Origin: Actinomycetospora sp. NBRC 106375
GTDB taxonomy: Bacteria > Actinomycetota > Actinomycetes > Mycobacteriales > Pseudonocardiaceae
Assembly (NCBI RefSeq): GCF_030269665.1
Contig: NZ_BSTS01000025.1
Coordinates: 1 to 64,000, forward strand
DNA length: 64,000 nt
Reading direction: 5' to 3'
Of the stretch, positions 19,059 through 27,248 are shown piece after piece; the stretch's first letter is position 1, and every line of letters starts with the position of its first letter. A model generated the notes under the pieces. The model was not told where the DNA came from. It worked only from the letters and a program-made list of their open reading frames with translations, and searched no databases. The position numbers and the translations under genes are program-made.

Positions 19059-19892
19059 TCAGTCGCCGTCGAGCAGGGTCGCCGCGTGGTCGGGGACGGC
19101 GCGGGCCAGCTCACGGGGCGGGCGCACGTAGCCCTCGCTCGGCGGGCGCACCGGCAGGTGCAGGGCCGGCTGCTCGATCGGCTCCCACGGCACGGTGTGC
19201 AGCAGGTGGGCGATCATGTTCAGCCGGGACCGGCGCTTGTCCTCCGATTCCACGATCGTCCAGGGCGCGATGTCGGTGTCCGTGGCGGCGAGCATGGCGT
19301 CCTTGGCCTTGGAGTACTCGTCCCAGCGGTTGATCGACTCCAGGTCCATGGGCGAGAGCTTCCAGCGCTTGAGCGGGTTCTCCAGCCGGCCGCGGAAACG
19401 GCGCTCCTGCTCGTCGGGGCTCACCGAGAACCAGTACTTGCGCAGCAGGATCCCGTCCTCGATGAGCATGTCCTCGAAGGTCGGGCACTGGCGCAGGAAC
19501 CGGTCGTACTCCTGCGGAGTGCAGAAGCCCATGACGTGCTCGACGCCGGCGCGGTTGTACCAGGAGCGGTCCAGCAGCACGATCTCCCCGGCCGCCGGCA
19601 GGTGCGGGACGTAGCGCTGGAAGTACCACTGGGTGCGCTCGCGCTCGGTGGGCGCGGGCAGCGCGACGATGCGCGCGACGCGGGGGTTGAGGTTCTCGAC
19701 GACCCGCTGGATCGCGCCGCCCTTCCCGGCCGCGTCGCGTCCTTCGAAGATCACGACGAGGCGCGCGCCGGTCGCCTTGACCCACTCCTGCATCTGGACC
19801 AGCTCGCCCTGCAGACGCAGCAGCTCGGCCTCGTACACCTTCTTGGGGAAGCGCTTCTTCTTCGCGTCCGACTTCGTGCCCGACTTCGCCAC
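19059..19892 (-). CDS. ppk2: polyphosphate kinase 2 family protein
   Basis: PPK2 enzymes phosphorylate nucleoside mono- or diphosphates with polyphosphate. The 277-residue protein has the Walker A loop FEGRDAAGKGG near residue 50, Walker B-like LLDRSWYNRAG near 108 and the lid region with RKYWFSVSPDEQ, all as in the family. The lysine-rich N-terminus (KKKRFPKK) is also typical. The GTG start gives the usual length; a GTG or ATG further upstream is possible. A CHAD-like gene two genes away supports a polyphosphate role. Confidence 0.92.
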   Translation of the reverse strand: MAKSGTKSDAKKKRFPKKVYEAELLRLQGELVQMQEWVKATGARLVVIFEGRDAAGKGGAIQRVVENLNPRVARIVALPAPTERERTQWYFQRYVPHLPAAGEIVLLDRSWYNRAGVEHVMGFCTPQEYDRFLRQCPTFEDMLIEDGILLRKYWFSVSPDEQERRFRGRLENPLKRWKLSPMDLESINRWDEYSKAKDAMLAATDTDIAPWTIVESEDKRRSRLNMIAHLLHTVPWEPIEQPALHLPVRPPSEGYVRPPRELARAVPDHAATLLDGD

Positions 19893-19957
19893 CGTCCTGA
19901 CCCCCTGCCTCGAACGACCTCGGACCAGCATGTCGTGCGCGACGCCGATCGGACAGA

Positions 19958-20515
19958 TCAGCCGATCCGGGGGGACAGCGCCGCGCCTGCGAAGCCCAGG
20001 AGCGCGGCCCCGGAGCCGACGCCGGCGAGCAGCTGGACGAGCAGGACGGATCCCGTGAGCACCGCCGCGACGGCGGCGAGCACGGCGAGGGCGCTCATCA
20101 CCGCGCCGAGCGCGACGAAGCGGCCGAAGCGCCAGACGCGGCCGAGGACCACGAAATGCACCCCCACGACGAGGGCCACCCACACGACGGCGAGGTCGGG
20201 GCGGTCCAGCACACCGTTGATCAGCCAGAGGCCGGCGGCGAGGGCGACGACCTCGCCGGCCACGACGAGCCAGTAGCCGCGTCCCCACCGGGTCCGGCCC
20301 TGCCCGGCGCCGGTCGCGCTGCGCGCGGCCCGGCGGAACACGACGACCGCGCCGACCGCCAGCGCGACGGCCGCGACGACCGCCGCGATCCGCAGCGCCG
20401 CCGCCCACGGCGCCGGGAACGCGTCGGTGTTGGCGAGGACGAACACGGCCCCGAAGGCGGCCGCCACGAGCGTGCCGACGAGCCGGCCGAAGGGGTCTGC
20501 CACGCGATCATCCAC
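19958..20515 (-). CDS. membrane protein of unknown function
   Basis: About 185 residues with six hydrophobic segments (for example LVGTLVAAAFGAVFVLA and VVWVALVVGVHFVVLG) and a short basic cytosolic loop with RRAARSATG. No known motif is recognised. It lies 65 bp upstream of ppk2 on the same strand and may share its transcript. The GTG start is uncertain; a second GTG four codons later fits as well. Confidence 0.6.
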   Translation of the reverse strand: MDDRVADPFGRLVGTLVAAAFGAVFVLANTDAFPAPWAAALRIAAVVAAVALAVGAVVVFRRAARSATGAGQGRTRWGRGYWLVVAGEVVALAAGLWLINGVLDRPDLAVVWVALVVGVHFVVLGRVWRFGRFVALGAVMSALAVLAAVAAVLTGSVLLVQLLAGVGSGAALLGFAGAALSPRIG

Positions 20516-20728
20516 GCGGCCGGCATCCCTCTGAGACAGCCCCGCTGTCCCTGTCGCGCCGATTGTCAGAACCCCCCGCGACGGCACGGCCGAACAGCGC
20601 AACCTCATCCGCAATCCGCGGCCGGGCCGCACCACGGGCGCCGACCGCGTCGTTGCCGCTCTGCCCGTCGGGGGTCAGGACGTTCCTCGCCCGACGGCGA
20701 ACGCTCCCCAGCGGACAGGAGTCCTCAC

Positions 20729-20884
20729 GTGATCATCCTCGGCATCATCCTCATCGTCCTGGGCTACCTGGCCCCAGTGCCCTCCATCGTCATGACCATC
20801 GGCTGGATCCTGCTGGTCGTCGGCCTGATCCTGACCCTGCTCGGGGCGGTCGGGCGGCCGATGGGGCGCAAGACGTACTTCTGA
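20729..20884 (+). CDS. small two-span membrane protein, DUF6131-like
   Basis: Fifty-one residues contain two transmembrane helices (IILGIILIVLGYL and MTIGWILLVVGLILTLLGAVG) with a short proline-containing turn and a basic C-terminus ending GRKTYF. The pattern matches the DUF6131 family of tiny actinobacterial membrane proteins. AGGAG ten bases before the GTG marks the start. Function unknown; it faces the convergent CHAD-like gene. Confidence 0.75.
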   Translation: MIILGIILIVLGYLAPVPSIVMTIGWILLVVGLILTLLGAVGRPMGRKTYF

Positions 20885-20893
20885 GCCCGACCC

Positions 20894-22027
20894 TCAGGCG
20901 GCGTCCACCAGGCCCTTGCGCAGCTTGGGCCTGGTGTACGCCGCGACCGCGGCGGTCAGGGCCTCGTCGGCCGCCACGCGGCGGGCGCCCGCCTCGGCGT
21001 GCAGCACGCCGTAGGTGAAGCTCGGCTCCCCGGCGCGGTGGGCCAGGTCGGCGAGGTCGACCAGCCAGTGCGCCACCGCCTCGCTGCGGCGCCGGTCCTC
21101 GACGGCGCCGGCCAGGGCCTCCGCGGCGTCGGCCAGCCGGCGGGCCTGCTTGCCGAGCGCGACACGGGTGATCCGGGCCGTCGTCGCGACCGCGTGCGCC
21201 GCCGTGGCGGCCCGGGCCAGCTGCGCCTCGGGGCCGTCCTCGTCCACCACGGCCTCGGCCGCCTCGCGCGCCGCGGTGTCGGCGTCGGCGAGCGCGCGGG
21301 CCAGGACGCGGCCGGCGTGCTTCGGCTTGCCGCCGCCGATCGGTGCCGAGAGCACGAGCTGGTCGGCGTGCGCGAGCAGGCTCGTCCACTCGGCCTGCGC
21401 GAGCATCCCGGTGACGGCGTCGCGACGTTCGGTCGTGCGGGCGGCGACGACGATCCCGACCCGGGCCTCCACCGGACCCTGACGCAGGGCCGGATCGAGG
21501 TCCTCGACGAGCTCCTCGAGCACCTCGACCGTGCCGTCGAGGGCGCGGGCCTCCTCGACGGTCGACCGGGCCCAGGCCAGTTCCGCGCGCAGCGCGGCGA
21601 GCTCGCCGCCCTCGATGAGCGACGCGAACCCGGTGACGACGGCCTCCAGGTCGGCGAGCGCCTCGGCGAGGCGCTCCACGTCCGGCTCGTCGGAGCCGCC
21701 GGCCTCCAGCACGGGGTCGTCGTCGGGCGTCTCGTCCTCCGCGGCCGGCACGGTCACCGACGATCCGCCGTCCGCGCCGAAGTCGGCGCCGGGGTCGCCG
21801 CCCTCGGCCGCGACGTCGGTGCCGATGTCGGTGTTGGTGTCGGTGTCGGCAGTCGACGCGTTCGGGGGCACCGTCTCGGGCTCGAGGGCGGCGTGGAGCG
21901 CGGCCACCCGTTCACGGATCGCGGCGAGGACGACGGTGGCGGCGGAGACGGTGTTCGACACGTGGTCAGGTGTACCCCACCCTCCCCCGCGCGATCGACG
22001 CCGGAGCGCGGATCCCCCGACGTTCAC
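20894..22027 (-). CDS. CHAD-domain-like protein
   Basis: The protein is rich in alanine, arginine and acidic residues and almost wholly helical. Its second half resembles CHAD domains, which bind polyphosphate: a helical pair with RITRVALGKQARRLADA near residue 285 and HRAGEPSFTYGVLHAEAGAR near 335. The first hundred residues include a low-complexity acidic stretch with TDTNTDIGTD. No CYTH triphosphatase domain is attached. The GTG used has GAGGTGG seven bases upstream; a GTG 22 codons later is the alternative. PPK2 nearby supports the reading. Confidence 0.55.
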   Translation of the reverse strand: MNVGGSALRRRSRGGGWGTPDHVSNTVSAATVVLAAIRERVAALHAALEPETVPPNASTADTDTNTDIGTDVAAEGGDPGADFGADGGSSVTVPAAEDETPDDDPVLEAGGSDEPDVERLAEALADLEAVVTGFASLIEGGELAALRAELAWARSTVEEARALDGTVEVLEELVEDLDPALRQGPVEARVGIVVAARTTERRDAVTGMLAQAEWTSLLAHADQLVLSAPIGGGKPKHAGRVLARALADADTAAREAAEAVVDEDGPEAQLARAATAAHAVATTARITRVALGKQARRLADAAEALAGAVEDRRRSEAVAHWLVDLADLAHRAGEPSFTYGVLHAEAGARRVAADEALTAAVAAYTRPKLRKGLVDAA

Positions 22028-22054
22028 GGGGCGGCCACCTCGCGGACCCGGCGC

Positions 22055-22651
22055 TCACCCGCTCCAGCCGGTCCGCTCGAGCCACGGCCGGAGGTACTCG
22101 CGGTCGAGCGCGGCCGGGTCCGCCACGAGGTCGAGCATCAGCGCGTGGCGGCGCGCCGCGTCCCTGGTGAGCCGGGCGTCGTCGTCGCGGGTGAAGGGCC
22201 GGTCGGGCCCGTACCGCCGGGCCGCCGCCACGATGTCGCCGGCGGCGTCGCGCACGTCGTCCGCGTCGGGCCCGGCGAGGGCCGGGTCCAGCCCGGCACC
22301 CGCGAGGCGCTGCCCGAGATCCTCGAGCCGCGCGGCGAGCCACTCCCACGGTGCCGCGGTCAGTCCGGCGTCCCAGTGCCGGTCGGACGGCTCGACGCCC
22401 TCGAACCAGGGGTGGAAGTGAGCGGCGGAGAAAGGCTCGTCCGGCCGGTCGAGGCGGCCGAAGAGGTCGGCGCGCCAGAACACCCCGTCGACCACGAGCC
22501 GCTGCGCGGCCGACTCGGACCCCCGGTGCTCCTGGGGCTCGCGGAGCGCGAGCTCGATGCGGGCGCCGTGCTCCATGGTGGCGTCGGGACCGATCTCGAA
22601 CCACCGCCGGACGGTGACGGCGGTGCGGGTGAAGCTGAAGGTGACGAGCAT
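22055..22651 (-). CDS. conserved hypothetical protein
   Basis: The 198-residue soluble protein is not recognised. It begins with strands (MLVTFSFTRTAVTVRRWFEIG) and carries a tryptophan- and histidine-rich middle (AAHFHPWFEGVEPSDRHWD), ending in a helical region with LMLDLVADPAALDREYL. No signal peptide, membrane segment or catalytic motif is obvious. It lies 27 bp upstream of the CHAD-like gene on the same strand. Confidence 0.7.
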   Translation of the reverse strand: MLVTFSFTRTAVTVRRWFEIGPDATMEHGARIELALREPQEHRGSESAAQRLVVDGVFWRADLFGRLDRPDEPFSAAHFHPWFEGVEPSDRHWDAGLTAAPWEWLAARLEDLGQRLAGAGLDPALAGPDADDVRDAAGDIVAAARRYGPDRPFTRDDDARLTRDAARRHALMLDLVADPAALDREYLRPWLERTGWSG

Positions 22652-22671
22652 GCGGGCGGCTCCGGGTGTGG

Positions 22672-22891
22672 TCAGGTCAGCTCGGCGAGGGCGCCCAGGT
22701 GGAGGTCGAACCGGTCCCCGGCGGCGGTCGGGTCACCGCCGGGGCGCTCGAGGTAGGCGGTGCGCAGACCGGCGGCAGTCGGCCCCGAGCCGGGCCAGCG
22801 TCGGCGGTGTCGGGCCACGCCGGCCGGCCGTGTCGTCCACGAGCGCGCCCAGGATGTCGAAGACGATCGTGTCGACCTCGGGCCGCGTCAC
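22672..22891 (-). pseudogene. remnant of a haloacid dehalogenase-type (HAD) phosphatase
   Basis: The first piece starts VTRPEVDTIVFDILGALVDD, the DxxGTLVD-type motif I of type II haloacid dehalogenases, with Ile and Ala in place of conserved residues. A second frame carries the C-terminal end, AAGLRTAYLERPGG followed by FDLHLGALAELT and a stop. Only about 73 codons remain of some 225, so the core of the enzyme is deleted. The GTG overlaps the upstream gene by 4 bp, which shows it was once in that operon. Confidence 0.65.
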
Positions 22892-23379
22892 CACGGCTGA
22901 CTGCTGCTCGTCCAGTGGGTCAACGTGTCGATGTCGTCCGGGCTGTGGGTGTGCCGCGGCGGCGTCGCGAACGTCGCGTACGGGGTGATCCGTACGACCA
23001 CCCGGTGCTCGTCCGCGCACATCGTCCGCACCGTCGCCATCTTCTCCTCGGGGACTTCCTGGCCCTCGCCCATCAGCACGATGATGCGGCGCATCAGCTC
23101 GGTCGCGGCGTCGAGATCGTCCTCGATCACGGCGTCGCCGTAGACCTGCAGATAGGTCAGCGGCCAGTGCTCGTCGAGCACGCACAGGCTGACCTTGCCG
23201 TCGCGCGCCACGGCCTTCGCCTTCTGCCGCTCCGCCATGGTGGAGACGAGGATGTCGCCGGTGTCGGGATCGAGGACGTAGTAGACGACCGTCATCGCGG
23301 GCCCGTCGGCGCGGCGGTTGTACCCGAAGATCGCGGTGCGGTGGTCCCGGACGAAGTCCCGGCGTTCGGCCTGGTCCAT
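22888..23379 (-). CDS. pyridoxamine 5'-phosphate oxidase-like (PPOX) family protein
   Basis: The 163-residue protein has the split-barrel flavin/F420-binding fold: FVRDHRTAIFGYNRRADGPAM at the start, VYYVLDPDTGDILVST and KAKAVARDGKVSLCVLDE in the core. In actinobacteria such proteins bind F420 or FMN and reduce small molecules. The ATG giving MDQAERRDF is preferred over an upstream in-frame start. The downstream HAD remnant overlaps its stop. Confidence 0.82.
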   Translation of the reverse strand: MDQAERRDFVRDHRTAIFGYNRRADGPAMTVVYYVLDPDTGDILVSTMAERQKAKAVARDGKVSLCVLDEHWPLTYLQVYGDAVIEDDLDAATELMRRIIVLMGEGQEVPEEKMATVRTMCADEHRVVVRITPYATFATPPRHTHSPDDIDTLTHWTSSSQPW

Positions 23380-23468
23380 GAGGGCACGGTAGGCCCGGGA
23401 GGGCGGCGGCAACCAGGGACGACGGTGGACGGGGAGTGCCGCCCACCTGCTAGCGTGTCGTCAACCGA

Positions 23469-23481
23469 TTGCAACTTGCAA
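23469..23481. promoter_or_regulatory. palindromic operator candidate before the RibD-like gene
   Basis: TTGCAA-C-TTGCAA is a perfect 13-bp palindrome placed 17 bases before the start codon of the downstream gene and next to a probable -10 region. Its unknown regulator is not in the window. Confidence 0.5.
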
Positions 23482-23497
23482 CCGCCTGGGAGGGCCG

Positions 23498-24109
23498 ATG
23501 TCGGACACCACGTGCCACATGTCGATCTCACTCGACGGCTTCGTCGCCGGACCGGACCAGAGCCGGGACGACCCGCTCGGGAAGCGCGGTGTCGAGGTGC
23601 ACGGGTGGCACATCGGCGACCCGCGGGCGACCGAGGCCGACAAGGTCGCGACCGACTGGCTCATGCGCCCGCGCGGGGCCTACGTCATGGGCCGGAACAT
23701 GTTCGGACCGGTCCGCGGCGAGTGGGACGAGGACTGGCGTGGCTGGTGGGGGGCCGAGCCGCCGTACCACGCGCCGGTCTTCGTGCTCACCCACCACGCC
23801 CACGAGCCGATCGAGATGGAGGGCGGGACGACCTTCCACTTCGTCACCGACGGCTTCGACACCGCGTACGCGCGCGCGCTCGAGACCGCCGGCGAGAAGG
23901 GCGTGGACATCGCCGGGGGCGCGTCGGCGGTCCGCCAGGCGCTGAACGCGGGCGTGATCGACGAACTGACCCTGGACATCGCCCCCACCCTGCTCGGGAG
24001 CGGCGAGCGCATGTTCGACGGTGTCGCCTCCTTCGACTTCGAACCCGTCGAGGTCCTGCACTCGCCGCTGAGCACACACATCCGGTATCGCCGGAGCACC
24101 GCCGGCTGA
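23498..24109 (+). CDS. dihydrofolate reductase / RibD C-terminal domain family protein
   Basis: The 203-residue protein starts MSDTTCHMSISLDGFVAGPDQ, the N-terminal strand of the RibD-C/DHFR-like fold, and later has VMGRNMFGPVRGEW, FHFVTDGFDTAYARALE, DIAGGASAVRQALNAGVIDELTL and a C-terminal SFDFEPVEVLHS. Members reduce folates, riboflavin precursors or unknown substrates with NADPH; most actinobacterial copies are uncharacterised. The palindrome immediately upstream suggests tight control. Confidence 0.85.
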   Translation: MSDTTCHMSISLDGFVAGPDQSRDDPLGKRGVEVHGWHIGDPRATEADKVATDWLMRPRGAYVMGRNMFGPVRGEWDEDWRGWWGAEPPYHAPVFVLTHHAHEPIEMEGGTTFHFVTDGFDTAYARALETAGEKGVDIAGGASAVRQALNAGVIDELTLDIAPTLLGSGERMFDGVASFDFEPVEVLHSPLSTHIRYRRSTAG

Positions 24110-24146
24110 CCGGGAGCGTCCGGGGCAGAGATCACCTCGAGGTCCG

Positions 24147-24857
24147 TCAGCGAGCCTCCGATCCGCCGGCAGGGTGCGGACAGTCCGCACACCGGCCGGC
24201 GGCCCGCCCGTCGGGCGGACGACCGAGCACCTCGGCGACGAGATCGGTGGGCAGCGGCGGTGGTTCTCGTCGCCGAAAGGGGATGTACCCCCGCCGGAGG
24301 TCCTCGTCCGACGGGGCGAGGAAAGCGGCCAGGAGGCGAGGGCGGTGGATCTGCTGGACGAGCTCCACACCGATGGCCGATCCCACGATGACCAGAGCCG
24401 CGACGCGCGGGACGTTCCAGTCGCCGGGGCCCGGAACGGCGACGCACAGCAGCCCGGCCAGGAAGGCGAGAATGCCGGTGTTGTACGTGTGGCGCGCGAG
24501 GAGGCGATGGTGACTGGCGACGTCCTCGTCGATCCACTGCTCCGAACGGATCTCGTGCATCAGCTCCGGATCGCGGGCCTTCTCGGGGTGGACCGCGACG
24601 CGCTCGGCCACCGCCACGTGGCGGCTCGCGGCGGCCAGTCCGGCCTGGATGGCGAAGACGAGGCACGCGATGGCGAGCGAGAAGAACATGATCGCGAGGT
24701 CGCCCCGGAGGCCGCGGTCGGTCCTCCCGGCGAGCGCCACGATCGCCGCGATGGAGAAGCCCGCCAGCAGCGGTGACGCCACGGACGCGAACGCAGCGGT
24801 GGCGCCGGGGTGGCCGAGAGGGCGCGGCGTGCTCCAGAAGTCCCCCTGTCGAGGCAT
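24147..24857 (-). CDS. integral membrane protein of unknown function
   Basis: The 236-residue protein has four hydrophobic segments arranged in two pairs (residues about 20-44 and 52-76, then 123-143 and 150-172) separated by a charged cytosolic stretch containing HPEKARDPELMHEIRSEQWID. The C-terminal tail is rich in proline and arginine and ends with CADCPHPAGG, a possible metal-ligand pair. No family is recognised. It follows the small gene upstream by 8 bp, so the two are probably one operon. Confidence 0.6.
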   Translation of the reverse strand: MPRQGDFWSTPRPLGHPGATAAFASVASPLLAGFSIAAIVALAGRTDRGLRGDLAIMFFSLAIACLVFAIQAGLAAASRHVAVAERVAVHPEKARDPELMHEIRSEQWIDEDVASHHRLLARHTYNTGILAFLAGLLCVAVPGPGDWNVPRVAALVIVGSAIGVELVQQIHRPRLLAAFLAPSDEDLRRGYIPFRRREPPPLPTDLVAEVLGRPPDGRAAGRCADCPHPAGGSEAR

Positions 24858-24865
24858 GACCGGTC

Positions 24866-25189
24866 CTATGCCTCGAGGTCGGCCCAACCGTGGAGCCTCG
24901 TCACGTGGGGGTCGTCGGGATCGTGGGCCCGGCACCTCACGGAGACGCCGGCGCCGGGTGGACCGCCGACCCGCAGAGCGGCACCGAGCTTCTCGAGGAC
25001 GTCGGCCGAGACCGTGCCGCAGATGTCGTAGTAGTCAGGGGCGGACTCCTCCGCCGCGCGCGCGCTTCTCCGTCCTTTCCGACCCTGACCGAGATAATGC
25101 ATCGTGCGCCGAATGGTGCCGTCGACACCACTTTCGGGCGTGACGGCCTCGTAGGTGATGCCGGACTCGGAGCGCCGAACTCTGACCAT
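24866..25189 (-). CDS. small hypothetical protein
   Basis: One hundred and seven residues with a basic N-terminal half (GRKGRRSARAAEE) and an acidic middle with DYYDICGTVSADVLEKLGAAL. No motif is recognised. Base composition around its 5' end is less GC-rich than the surroundings. It sits 8 bp before the four-span membrane protein and is divergent from the other membrane protein to the right. Confidence 0.5.
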   Translation of the reverse strand: MVRVRRSESGITYEAVTPESGVDGTIRRTMHYLGQGRKGRRSARAAEESAPDYYDICGTVSADVLEKLGAALRVGGPPGAGVSVRCRAHDPDDPHVTRLHGWADLEA

Positions 25190-25386
25190 TTCCCACCGTC
25201 ACCTCCGTCGTCCACTGACGGACACCTTGCAGCACATTCGGGTGCGAGGCGAGTTCGTTCGTCCGTCCGGAGCAGGCCGGCGCGAAACCCTCGCGGACAC
25301 GGTCCGCGCGGCAGTCGGCACTCTTCGTGACAGCACGTCTCTCGCGCTACGATCCGTCGTCGAGGCACGAGGAAAGATGGGCGTCG

Positions 25387-26376
25387 ATGAGCGCACTCGC
25401 CACGGTCATGCGCTCGACCGGATTCGTCCTCGTGATCCTCAGTCTGCCGGTCGGCATCCTCGCCGTCGGACTGTTCCGCCTGGAGGACTACCACGTCGGC
25501 GTTCTCGTCGCGCCATTCGTCGTCATCGCGCTCGGCGCCCTGGCCCTCTTCCGCGGCCGTCAATTGGTCGCCCGGGCAATCAACTCCACCGAATTCGCAC
25601 CCGGCCACCCGACCGTCCTCTACCTCCGTGGTTTCGACGCCGATGTCACACCGCGACGCGCGACCCTGACCGCAGCCGCCCAGTTCCTCTCGCTCGTGTC
25701 GATGCTGGCGCGGCTGATGGAGAGCTGGGCCACCGAGGAGGAGCAGCTGGCGGACGCCCTGATGCCCATCGGCACCCTCGTGGCCGTCGGCAACCCGACG
25801 GAGCCCCTGCCCCTTCCCGGGGCCCGGCGCGTCTACGTCGGGGACGACTGGCAACGGGCCGTGGTGTCCCTCATGAGGGCGTCACGGTTGACCGTCATCC
25901 GGCCGGGTCGCAGCCCCGGCGTCGTCTGGGAACTCGAATGCGCCTCTCGGGTCGTCCCGCCGGAGCGTCTCGTCATCCTCGTCTCGGACCACCTGAGCCG
26001 GCGGCGGTACGCCGAGATCCGGGAGGCCGCCGAGCGACTGCTCCGGGCGAGTCTTCCGCCCTGGGAAGTCGTCGCGTCGAGCTCCCGGAGCACGGTCTAC
26101 GGCAAGGCGGGCTACATCCACTTCCTGCCGGGTGGCTTCTCCCGCTTCATGCCGATCCATGCTCCCCCGGCCTATGCCCGTGGCACCAAGCCGCAACGGC
26201 AGATGCTGCGCTACTCGTTCTGGCCGGTCTTCCGAGCGACGGGCGTTCCCTGGACGCCTCTCCCCCACATCGGCGGGTGCCTGGCGATCACGCTCGTGAT
26301 GCTCGTCGCGCTCCTCGGGGGCGTCGCGCTCGTGGTGGCGGCCTCCGCCCTGACGGGAGGCTTCCACGGGCGATGA
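25387..26376 (+). CDS. membrane-anchored protein with a cytosolic alpha/beta domain, function unknown
   Basis: The 329-residue protein has two N-terminal transmembrane helices (about 10-30 and 37-56), a soluble middle and one C-terminal helix (about 295-322). The middle contains HPTVLYLRGFDAD, a TEEEQLADAL helix, GTLVAVGNPTEPLPLPGARRVYVGDDW, ASRLTVIRPGRSPGVVWELECA and ERLVILVSD. This reads as a Rossmann-like nucleotide- or sugar-binding fold, comparable to TIR/SLOG-type domains, but I cannot name the family. It is divergent from the 24-25 kb pair, with 197 bp between. Confidence 0.6.
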   Translation: MSALATVMRSTGFVLVILSLPVGILAVGLFRLEDYHVGVLVAPFVVIALGALALFRGRQLVARAINSTEFAPGHPTVLYLRGFDADVTPRRATLTAAAQFLSLVSMLARLMESWATEEEQLADALMPIGTLVAVGNPTEPLPLPGARRVYVGDDWQRAVVSLMRASRLTVIRPGRSPGVVWELECASRVVPPERLVILVSDHLSRRRYAEIREAAERLLRASLPPWEVVASSSRSTVYGKAGYIHFLPGGFSRFMPIHAPPAYARGTKPQRQMLRYSFWPVFRATGVPWTPLPHIGGCLAITLVMLVALLGGVALVVAASALTGGFHGR

Positions 26377-26465
26377 CGTCGCGAGGCGTCTCCAGGTGGC
26401 TCGTCCGACGTGCCGGTCGTGCGGGCGTGCAGGTCAGGCCAATGTCCCGACGTTAGGCTGACGAG

Positions 26466-27236
26466 ATGGCGCGGCGCCCGGTGGACCGGCAGAGTCCCGT
26501 CCCCCTGTGGTCGCAGGTCCGGGACGACCTGCGACGACGGCTCGCGGGGGGCGAGTTCGACGCGGTGTTCCCCGGCGAGAACGCCCTCGTCGCCGACTAC
26601 GACGTCAGCCGCAACACGGTGCGGCAGGCGCTGCAGGGCCTGCGTGCCGAGGGGCTCGTCACCGCCGAACGCGGGCGGGCACCGCGGGTCCGGCACGCGG
26701 AGATCGAGCAGCCGGTCGGGACGCTCTACAGCCTGTTCGCGTCGGTCGAGGCCGCGGGCCTGACCCAGCACTCCGAGGTGCGCGTGCTCGACACGCGTGC
26801 CGACGGGGTCGTGGCTGCCCGCCTCGGGCTCGAGGAGTCGACCCCGCTCGTGCACCTCGAGCGGCTGCGGCGCGCCGGGGACGCACCGCTGGCCGTCGAC
26901 CGGGTCTGGCTGCCCGCCTCGATCGCGGAGCCGCTGCTGGAGGCGGACTTCACCCACACCTCGCTCTACGCCGAGCTCGCCGACCGCACCGGCACGCGGC
27001 TGGAGTCCGGGCGCGAGCGCATCAGCGCCCAGCTGCCGACGCCCGGGGAACGCACCCTGCTGGAGTGCGCCCGGGACGTCGCGGTCTTCGTCATCGAGCG
27101 CACCGGTATCGCCGCCGGCCGGCCGGTCGAGTGGCGCCAGACCGTGGTGCGCGGCGACCGCTTCGCCTTCGACGCCCGCTTCTCGGCGCAGGGCTACCAG
27201 CTCGACGTCGCGTCCGCGCTGTCCCGCAGCGCCTGA
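26466..27236 (+). CDS. GntR-family transcriptional regulator with UTRA domain
   Basis: The 256-residue regulator has an N-terminal winged helix (VPLWSQVRDDLRRRLAGGEFD, then SRNTVRQALQGLRAEGLVTAERGRAP) and a C-terminal UTRA effector domain (residues about 90-250) of the HutC subfamily, as in ERLRRAGDAPLAVDRVWLP. Such regulators sense histidine derivatives, sugars or phosphonates. It lies convergent to the sulfur-exporter gene and its target is not obvious. Confidence 0.88.
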   Translation: MARRPVDRQSPVPLWSQVRDDLRRRLAGGEFDAVFPGENALVADYDVSRNTVRQALQGLRAEGLVTAERGRAPRVRHAEIEQPVGTLYSLFASVEAAGLTQHSEVRVLDTRADGVVAARLGLEESTPLVHLERLRRAGDAPLAVDRVWLPASIAEPLLEADFTHTSLYAELADRTGTRLESGRERISAQLPTPGERTLLECARDVAVFVIERTGIAAGRPVEWRQTVVRGDRFAFDARFSAQGYQLDVASALSRSA

Positions 27237-27248
27237 TCCGGGGTCGCG

